DNA of 64,000 nucleotides, taken from Cephalotrichum gorgonifer. Taxonomy: Eukaryota; Ascomycota; Sordariomycetes; Microascales; Microascaceae. This document shows positions 56,561-64,000 of the stretch, piece by piece. The position numbers were made by a program, and so were the translations under genes. Location of the stretch: the NCBI GenBank assembly GCA_900312665.1, contig ONZQ02000018.1, positions 148,264 to 212,263 of the forward strand. Direction: 5' to 3'. Below the pieces are notes generated by a model. That model was given only the letters and a program-made list of their open reading frames with translations. It ran no database searches and had not been told where the DNA came from. Each line of letters begins with the position of its first letter. Within the stretch, counting starts at the first letter, position 1.

Positions 56561-58050
56561 ATGTTCTCGGTACTCATCGCCTACCTACTACCCCTCGCTC
56601 GCGCACAATTGGACGAGGACAGCCCATCGGCTGATACTTCCCACAAGACGGCGATTGAGCAATCAGTCGAGTACGCGGCCCTTTGCAGAACGTGCCCTTA
56701 CAGTATCTGCACGCACGTTTATGAATCTACGCAGCGCCACAACCTTACTTGCTGGACCCAGTATGTGTCTTGATGATCCGACGAGTTTAATGACTGTCTA
56801 GCAAAGCTAATGGGCGGGTCTTAGAGGGGACGTTATCGGGGACACGGACATGTGGTGTATGCGCAGCCTTCCCTCATCGTACTGTTCGGCTCTTAGCTGA
56901 CTACTTATTAATTCAGTGAGAACTACTGATGGCTGCTACCTCGCAGAGTATGATCTCATTGAATATGAGGGAGATTGTGAGTGGCAATTCTTAAACCAAG
57001 AAGCCGGAGTATACTTTAACCCCGTTACGCTATATATAGTCTCGGCGGAGCTAGACTACTGCGGTAATATTCCCCTCGCGGTTACGCAGGAACGCGCCAC
57101 TGTCAGGTATCTCTCCGAATGCCTGTGGGGTTACGAAACTGGAAACGAGGGAATCGCCTACTACGGCCGAGACGTCGATATTACCGTGACCTGCTGGGCT
57201 GAAGGTTCAGAAGTCATTGGAGACCTGTAAGTCCGAAGTCTGAATCCGCATGTCAAGATTGCTACCACGATTAGGTGCTGAAACTTTGGTTCCCGCAGCT
57301 ACTGGTACAAGGTCCGTTTTCGCATGAGCCGTGGTTCTGATTTACCATTCTTACTTACCCTGTAGACGCTGGATTACTGCTGGGTCAGCGGCGCCGGCCT
57401 TTGGGACAAGCCTGGTATGTACACACCCGAGAGTGTTTCCCGGTTCGCATTCCACGTCCCTGCTCACGATAGCTTCTTCCTCCCCGATGTAGACCGCGAG
57501 ACACTGGAGTGGTGTGGCCCGCCAGTTTCCCCGCGCCAAAACTTGACGGTCGAACCGCTCCACACGGACGGAGCGAAACCGACCCCGCTACCCCCGGACG
57601 AGGACGAGGCTGAGGATGAGGGCGGACGTGGAGACCTAAATTTGGGTCTATCGCGCCGGTGGCTCAGCCCCGGGCAAGTAAGCGAGGAGGACGTCGGCTG
57701 CTATACCTGCGCCCGCTGGGCGGGGAACGAGACATGCGACCTTGTAACGACATACAAGTTCAACCAGACCGCCGTCATCCAATGTGCCGCAACGTGGGAC
57801 GCAATCACCATATTCACGGTGTGTTGCCTTCTTTCTGGGAGACAGGGACTCGGTCTTGCTAACGGATTGGTAGTACACGACAGATTGGTGCTGGATGAAC
57901 GGTTCTCAATTTTGGACAGAGCCCTGGCATCGTAAGTTGCTGCCCCACACGCCCATACGGGGGTCAGAACGAGAGCTGACCTATTCAGATTACAATTATC
58001 CGGCCTGTAGCAGATTTAACGTTAGTGGTAACATGTGGAGGTGGTCTTGA
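56561..58050 (+). CDS. Secreted Cys/Trp repeat protein (SH3b-like modules), 375 aa
   Basis: Seven exons: 56561-56760, 56825-56856, 56917-57226, 57299-57311, 57366-57818, 57874-57931, 57989-58050. All phases agree and the sum is an exact frame. MFSVLIAYLLPLARAQ is a signal peptide. The mature protein has repeated modules: a CxxC-containing start (CRTCPYSICTHV; later CYTCARWAGNETC), an NLTCWTQ or ITVTCWAEG strand, then W-x-K/Y-T and a D-Y/W-C-W-V/M block (TLDYCWVSGAGLW; TTDWCWMNGSQFW). This resembles fungal secreted proteins with bacterial SH3-like modules. Between modules is an acidic linker (PPDEDEAEDEGG). Exon 4 is only 13 nt. Likely extracellular; binding role inferred only. Confidence 0.82.
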
Positions 58051-58818
58051 GCGGGAACGGACGCTCATTTATATGTTGCAAGAGTTTGAATGGATAATGG
58101 TATGACTGATATTCCATTTGAGAAAAGAGAATGCTTCGAAGTCTTGCTGGTTCTGTTCTATTCGTACACGAAGTTAGTTTGAGTACATCGTGGTTAGCAG
58201 CCGGTTTAGAATCTTGCATTTGAGCCATATATGCGTTCATTCCTGGAGAGGTTACGTTTTTGCTTTAAACATCATTCTTTACTGTAAGCTCACATATTTT
58301 CTCCCTGCTTTCGCCGAAACGACAACCGTACTCGTACTCTACTCTCTACTCTTTAGGCCCAAATTTCCGTTTTGACTAATGTAAAAGGCTTGTTTACTAA
58401 TTTTCTTTTAGTAAAGATAGTAACAGAAAACCGTACTACGAACAAGGCCCATATTTAAGGAGGCAGCAGCATCAGAATTGCAGGGCGATTACAAAAGATA
58501 GCAAGTGGTTTTCCCCCCTAAGCCTGCTACTTAAGCATGGTGATTGATTAGCTGGCTGTTGGGAAAATTGTGGGCGAGAAGGCGTTTTACTCTAGTGTTC
58601 TCCAGGTTCGCTTAGACCGCATTTCTTCGCTCTTGGTGCCATCAACGTGTCTCTCGTCTCTAGGGCGGGAATAAGCCATGACCACCATAACTCTCTCGAA
58701 AGAAAAAAAAGTTTCCCAATCTCTTCGTTACTTTTCGGGCACATAGGTGGGTATGCAGGAAGGATTCTCATGTATGAAAGCACAAGTTATCGCTATTTTC
58801 ATTTATCCATGTCATCAT
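58051..58818. other. Intergenic between convergent genes
   Basis: 3' flanks of the secreted repeat protein and the monooxygenase. Relatively AT-rich, with no coding evidence. Confidence 0.5.
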
Positions 58819-60454
58819 CTACTCCGCCTTCCAGTGGAACTTGGCCGCCGGGTGGTCCGCGGGCGGCCTGGCGAGCCCTGGCTGCGAATAGAGGTTCTCG
58901 CGATAGGTCCCGCCGGGAACCGCATACCCCTCCTGGAAAATGCCCCTCTTCCTCAGCACGGGGATGAGGTGCTCGATGACCTCCTCGAAGGTCAGGGGCT
59001 TGATCGCGTACGCCAGGTTGAAGCCGTCCACGTCCGCCTCGGCGACCCACCTCTCCAGCTCGTCGGCCACCTCCTCGGCGGTGCCCACGACCGTCGCACC
59101 GAGACCACCGACCTTGATGTGGTTCGCCACCGTCTTCTTAGTCCACTTGGCCACCGAGGGGCTCGCCTTGCTCCAGGCCTCGACGGCCGAGCGGATGGCG
59201 TTGGACTCGACGTGCCGCAGCTCCTCATCGTCGCCGTACTGCGCCATGTCGATGCCCGTCCACCCGCCGAACAGCGCCAGCGCGCCGTCCTCCGAACCGA
59301 GGGCGACATACTCCTCGTACTTAGCCCGCGCCTCCTCGGTCGTCCGGCCGATGATGGGGCACAGCATGGCGAGGAACTTGATGCTCGAGGGGTCGCGCCC
59401 GTACTCGTCGCGCGCCAGCGCGCGGATCTCGGCGACGTTCTTGGCCACGACGGAAGGCGAGTGGCCCGCCACGAAGATGGCCTCGGCGTGCTTGGCAGCG
59501 AAGGCCTTGCCGGAATTCGAGGTGCCCGCCTGCATTATCACGGGGGTGCGCTGGGGCGAGGGCTGGCAGATGTGCGGGCCGGGGACCGTGTAGTACTTCC
59601 CCTCGTGGTCGATAGTGCGGACGAGCTTGGGGTCGATGAAGACGCCGCTTTCGCGATCAAGCTTGACGGCATCGTCTCTCCATGAGGATTGCCTGAGTTT
59701 TGGAGGCAAGACGTTAACCAAAGGGTCCCAAAGAAGAAAAAGCGGAAATGGGAACCGGCAGTGGGGTGTTGGAAGGTGCGAGCTTACCAGAGCTTATACA
59801 TGACCTCCACGTACTCCTCCGCCATGGCGTACCGCTCGTCGTGCTGCGGCTGCGCCGTGTGACCCAGGTTGCGCGCCGCCGAGTCGAGGTACCCGGTGAC
59901 GATGTTCCAGCCCACGCGCCCGCCCGTGAGGTGGTCCACGGTGCTCAGCCTCCTCGCCAGGTGGTATGGCTGCTCGTACGTGGTGGCGACAGTGACGCCG
60001 AAGCCGAGGGTCTCCGTTGCGGCGGCCATGGCGGTCACGGGGGCGAGGGGCTCGTTCACGGGCCACTGGGCCCCGGAAATGATGGCGGGATCGGGGTTCT
60101 TGGGTCCCTTGTAAACGTCGTACGCGCCCTAGTATCCCCTCGTGTGTTAATCCCTGTTGCGCAGGGGAGATGAAAGCGGTGGCTGAGTGTCTGGGAAGAG
60201 GAAGGGGAGGCAGTAGAGCGGTAGGAGGGCCGGGCTTGTGGACGTACAAGAACATCGGCAATGAACATGCCGTGGAAGCCGCCCTTCTCGAGGAGCTGGG
60301 CGAGCTTCACCCAGTGCTTAATGTTGTTGAAGTCGGCGCTCTGGTCGTCCGGATGCCGCCAGAGGCCGGGCGACTGGTGGCCCGAGCAGCTCTCCACAAA
60401 GGCATTGAGGATGAGCTTCTTCTTGGCGCCTGCTTCCTGAGTAGCTCCTGACAT
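58819..60454 (-). CDS. FMN-dependent monooxygenase (NtaA/SnaA/DszA family), 473 aa
   Basis: Three exons: 60454-60248, 60128-59788, 59692-58819; introns 60129-60247 (119 nt) and 59693-59787 (95 nt). The protein starts MSGATQEAGAKKKLILNAFV. Luciferase-like TIM-barrel marks of the nitrilotriacetate monooxygenase subfamily follow: SGHQSPGLWRHPDDQS near the start, EPLAPVTAMAAATETLGFG, TTYEQPYHLARRLSTVDHLT, GRVGWNIVTGYLDSAARN and PVIMQAGTSNSGKAFAAKHAEAIF. The enzyme needs FMNH2 from a separate reductase, none of which is seen here. Length fits the family (about 450). Likely cytosolic or peroxisomal oxidation of a C-N, C-S or similar bond; substrate unknown. It is divergent from the DUR3-type transporter, sharing a 1.18-kb promoter. 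Confidence 0.94.
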
Positions 60455-61637
60455 CTTTTTTGTTTTGCTTCTATTCCTCTTTGTTTCTCCTTTTCCTAGG
60501 TAAACGCACTTTAGGTGGCTCGGTGGTATGTGCGCGAACAGTACTGAGGAGCTTCCGGAAAGGCGAGTACTAACGGACAAGGATGAGACCAAGGCAGGGT
60601 ATTAAATGATTTGTGAACAGCTCCAAAGCTCCATGCACGCACTAAACCCCCGGTCTTTCGTCATACCCAGAACCATGTTAGATGGCTTCCCCCACTCATA
60701 TACTACTCCGCTGTGTCAAGCTTGTTTGCCGACGTGGTCGCGAATCGGGCATCGCTCCTGCCGAGCCCACTTTAAATGACGAAGAATGGTTCCTGGCTGT
60801 GACATCCAGAGTGTTGTGGCAGCCGTTGTGGCTGTTGCTTCCGTGCGCCGGGTGCGTGGGCCCCGATTTGGACTCACGACAGCAATCACGCAAGAATAGC
60901 GCGACTGACGACTAGCCACGGACCCGCCACTACAGCAAATCGGCGCCGATCCGGCGGCTCCACATGTCGGCTCTCGGCTGTCCAGCCATATACCGCAGAA
61001 GAGCTCATAACTATCCGCAATTATTCAAGAGAGCAATGTAGTAATATATGTTCTTGGAAGACCAGGTTCCGGGCCACATGCGCCAGCTCGCTTCCGTAGG
61101 AGGAAAGGGCCCGGACACTAACTTTGGCCCGCCCACCTGAACCGTACTGTGACCCCCGCGCCGCCCGGAATAGGTGGGAAGGCGAAATGGGAAATGCACC
61201 CTTATCTCGGGCAGATAATCATTAATCCCAATGCGGGTGGCGCAAATTCGCCCTGTGGTTGGAGTTATCACGACATTTTCGGTGAGAATCCCCCAATCGG
61301 CCGATCGGCAACCGCTTCACCCCAACGCAGGTTTCCCAGATTGCCTGCCCTCCTGCCAATGAAGAGCAAATAAGCAGTCGGTAGTAGGGAATCGAGTGCC
61401 GAAACCTACATAAGAGTTTGTTTCCAGATCCCCGGGTCCATGCACGTCCGACAACACACGCCCGCCTCGGTGCTTTTAATACCCTTGATCCTCCCCTTTC
61501 TAGGATCTTGTAGGAATTCTCATCGCTCTCCGTCTGTGCCTTGTTTTCTCACCATTTCTGAGTGTCAAGTGCTGTTCGTGTGTGCATCCATTTGCTCCAA
61601 GTCATTCGCAGATTCTCGCTAGAAAACGGACTAGAAT
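60455..61637. other. Shared divergent promoter region
   Basis: Separates the monooxygenase (minus) from the urea transporter (plus). No supported gene. Contains the GATA-site pair at 61202-61218 and a third at 61265-61270. Confidence 0.6.
61202..61218. promoter_or_regulatory. Symmetric GATA-factor sites (AreA/NIT2 type)
   Basis: TTATCT and AGATAA lie in inverted orientation with five bases between them, so two HGATAR sites face each other. A third, TTATCA (TGATAA on the other strand), is at 61265-61270. AreA/NIT2 nitrogen regulators prefer two or more close GATA sites. They lie about 370-435 bp upstream of a urea-type transporter, a known nitrogen-repressible class. Confidence 0.5.
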
Positions 61638-63983
61638 ATGGCCGGAGGAGGTGCGGCCAGCGAGACAGCGGCGGCCGCCGTGCCCCCGTCGCTTCCGCAA
61701 GGTGCCGCATAGTACGTGCTTCTCCCCCCTGCATATGAGGCGCCCCCTCCCCCCCGCCCAAGGACTTTTAGTGTCTGTGCCCGTATGCAAAACGTGCTGA
61801 CTCCCCTAATCCAGCGCTGTGGTCGTCGGCGTCGGGCTGGTGCTGGCGCTCATCATGATGGGCATCACCAGGATCCTCAAAAAGACGGTCGGCGAGGACA
61901 ACCGCAAGACGGAAATGTTCATGACCGCCAACCGGACCATTAATACCGGGTTGACTAGCTCCGCCGTCATTTCGTCGTGGCTGTGGAGCACGGCTATGCT
62001 GGGGAGCACCCTCGTGGGCTACAACTTTGGAGTCGCTGGCCCCTTTTGGTTTGCCGCTGGGTATGTATCTTTGCCAGCAACTCCCCCGTATTCTAGCTGG
62101 AATGGTATTTCCTGACTGAATTGCAGATGCTCGCCCATGATTGTCTTCTTCTCTGTTCTGGGAATCGCCTGCAAGATGAGGGTGCCCAGCGCTCACACCC
62201 TCCTCGAGATCATCCGCATCCGCTACGGCACTGTGGGCCACATTGTCTGGATCGTACTCTGCCTGATTAACAACATCATCGCCGTCGCCAACATGCTTCT
62301 CGGCGCCAGTGCAGCGATTTCTGCAGTGTAAGCGACCCAAGCGTTCCCTATACTCTCCGCCCTTCTAACAACCTCCCCAGTTCCGGCATGCACGTCGTCG
62401 CGGCCACGTTCCTCCTCCCCGTGGGTGTCATCATGTACACCTTTGTCGGAGGCATCAAGGCAACCTTCTTGACAGACTACTTCCACACTTTCGTCATCAC
62501 CATCATCATCTGCTTCTTCACGGTGAAGGCCTTTGTCACTGAGGAGATCTCCTCGCCCGCCCACCTTTACGACCTGTTGGTGGCTGCCGGCGAAGCCCAC
62601 CCTGTTGATGGGAACCATAACGGGTCTTACCTGACCATGGCCAGCCACGGGGTAAGTCTTGCGAGCCCCCCCCCTTTCTCTGTCTCTCCTCTCATCCCTC
62701 CATTGGGGTCTCCCCAACCCGCTAACAGAAGCTTGCAGGGTATTCTGTTCGGCATAATCCACATCCTCGCCAACTTTGGCCTCGTCATCATGGACACGGG
62801 TTTCTTCGTCAAGGCATTCAGTGCCACCCCGCAGGCCGTCGTCCCGGGCTACATCGTCGGCGGGATCGCCTACTTCGCCATCCCCTGGTGCCTCGGCACG
62901 CTCATGAGCTCCATCGCCCTCGGCCTCGAGAACAGCCCCGTCTTCCCCACCTACCCGCGCCGCATGTCCCCCACCGAGGTCTCCAACGGCCTCGTGCTCC
63001 CCTACGCGGCCATCGCCATCGCCGGCAAGGGCGGCGCAGCCGCCATCCTCATCATCACCTTCATGGCCGTCACCTCGACCCTCTCCGCCCAGGTCATCGC
63101 CGTGTCATCCATCATAAGCTTCGACATCTACCGCCAGTACGTCAACAAGAGCGCCACCGACCGCGACGTCATCAAGTGGAGCCACATCGGCGTCATCTTC
63201 TTCGGCCTCTTCTCCGCGTGCTTCTCCACCATCCTGCACTACGGCAAGGTCGATCTCGGTTGGACGCTGTACATGCTCGGAGTGCTGACGTGCCCGGGCA
63301 TCTTCCCCACCACCTTCGCCATCCTCTGGAAGAAGCAGTCCACCGCCGCCGCCGTGGCCTCACCCATCCTGGGCATGCTGACGGGCCTCGGCGTCTGGCT
63401 CGGCACGGCCTACCACTTCTACGGAGAGGTCTCCGTCGCCTCGACCGGCCAGGCCGTCCCCTGCACGTGGGGCACCGCCGCCTCCGCCATTTCGCCCGCC
63501 GTCTATTCCATCATCATCTCCCTCGCCAAGCCCGCCAACTTCGACTGGGCCGACTTCCGCAAGGAGGACCTCGCGCTCAAGGACCAGAGCGACAAGGACG
63601 AGTCCGCCAGCAACTCCGCCGACGAGGGGCGGTCCAGCTACGAGGCCAACAAGGCTCACCTCAAGCGCTGGGGCCGCATCGCCTCCATCTGGTCGCTCGC
63701 CACGTTCCTGGGACACTGGGTGCTCTGGCCGCTCCCCATGTACGCGGCGAAGTATGTTTTCGAGAAGGGCTTCTACGTCGCTTGGCTGGTTATTGCCATT
63801 ATCTGGCTCTGGGGGACGATGTTTGTCACTGGTTTCTACCCCATAATTGACGGGTGGAAGCAGATTTGGGAGGTATACCAACTTTTGAGGAAGGGTGGAC
63901 CCAGTCAGCAGACCATTGAAGCGACAAGAGAAAATAGTTCGAGCGCAGGGGAGATTCCAGTTGAGGGAGAAAAGGGGTCATAG
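61638..63983 (+). CDS. DUR3: Urea active transporter, DUR3-type sodium/solute symporter, 678 aa
   Basis: Five exons: 61638-61711, 61815-62060, 62127-62327, 62381-62651, 62739-63983; introns 61712-61814 (103), 62061-62126 (66), 62328-62380 (53), 62652-62738 (87). It begins MAGGGAASETAAAAVPPSLP and then TM1 YAVVVGVGLVLALIMMGI. SSS-family features are TANRTINTGLTSSAVISSWLWS, GYNFGVAGPFWFAAG-CSPMIVFF, RMSPTEVSNGLVLPYAAIAI, and MAVTSTLSAQVIAVSSIISFDIY (the substrate/cation-site helix). About fifteen hydrophobic helices are visible. The hydrophilic stretch ALKDQSDKDESASNSADEG precedes the last helices, and the tail is cytosolic. In yeast and Aspergillus (UreA), these carry urea with H+ and are nitrogen-regulated. 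Polyamine transport is a known side activity. Confidence 0.94.
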
Positions 63984-64000
63984 ACAGATTGGATATAGGT

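Noticed and set aside
62888..63850. 320-residue overlapping frame inside the urea transporter
   Set aside because: Arg/His/Pro-rich translation of another frame of a well-supported transporter exon.
1..64000. CRISPR arrays, rRNA operons, intact LTR or DNA transposons
   Set aside because: No regularly spaced repeats, no rRNA sequence and no reverse transcriptase, integrase or transposase frames were recognised.

Overview
The window looks like nuclear DNA of a filamentous ascomycete (Pezizomycotina, probably Sordariomycetes; genus not determinable from sequence alone). Evidence: monocistronic genes on both strands; introns of about 50-120 nt with GTRNGY donors, CTRAC/CTAAC-like branch sites and YAG acceptors; a tRNA-Val with a short intron after position 37; and gene families typical of these fungi (HET-domain, NACHT/STAND, DUF7708, 2EXR, PTH11-like rhodopsin-domain, But2 C-terminal, glyoxalase-like). 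Splice sites were placed by eye wherever frame, phase and family conservation agreed. Intron-containing genes are given as full spans, with exons listed in the evidence.

Layout. 0-6.3 kb: a probably broken gene (2281-3179), a divergent protein kinase, a small unknown protein. 6.9-10.7 kb: alpha/beta hydrolase and a HET-domain protein. 12-16.4 kb: intron-containing tRNA-Val(AAC), a histidine-rich protein, a polytopic membrane protein with coding repeats. 19-26 kb: secreted But2-like protein, a 1105-residue NACHT protein whose last exon adds a hydrophobic tail, a 2EXR protein. 29.6-31.8 kb: MFS phosphate/glycerophosphodiester-type transporter behind a long CT-rich leader. 32.1-32.6 kb: a duplicated segment and a 24-bp minisatellite. 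32.8-42 kb: SDR, small secreted Cys protein, secreted seven-repeat lectin-like propeller, GNAT, glyoxalase-like protein, a large signal-peptide protein. 42.7-49.4 kb: DUF7708/STAND protein, second small Cys-rich secreted protein, rhodopsin-domain membrane protein. 51.9-58 kb: O-methyltransferase, membrane protein, secreted repeat protein with a 13-nt micro-exon. 58.8-64 kb: FMN-dependent monooxygenase and a DUR3-type urea transporter, divergently transcribed.

How the genes may work together. There is no classical biosynthetic cluster: the O-methyltransferase has no backbone synthase beside it. The window is enriched in self/non-self recognition genes (HET, NACHT, DUF7708/STAND, kinase with a DFS motif) and in secreted small or repeat proteins (But2-like, two Cys-rich proteins, propeller, Cys/Trp-repeat protein), as in accessory, fast-evolving fungal regions. 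Two transporter promoters carry interpretable motifs: a CACGTGGG (Pho4/NUC-1 type) upstream of the phosphate-type transporter and a symmetrical pair of GATA sites (AreA/NIT2 type) between the monooxygenase and the urea transporter. I found no CRISPR array, intact transposon or rRNA gene.
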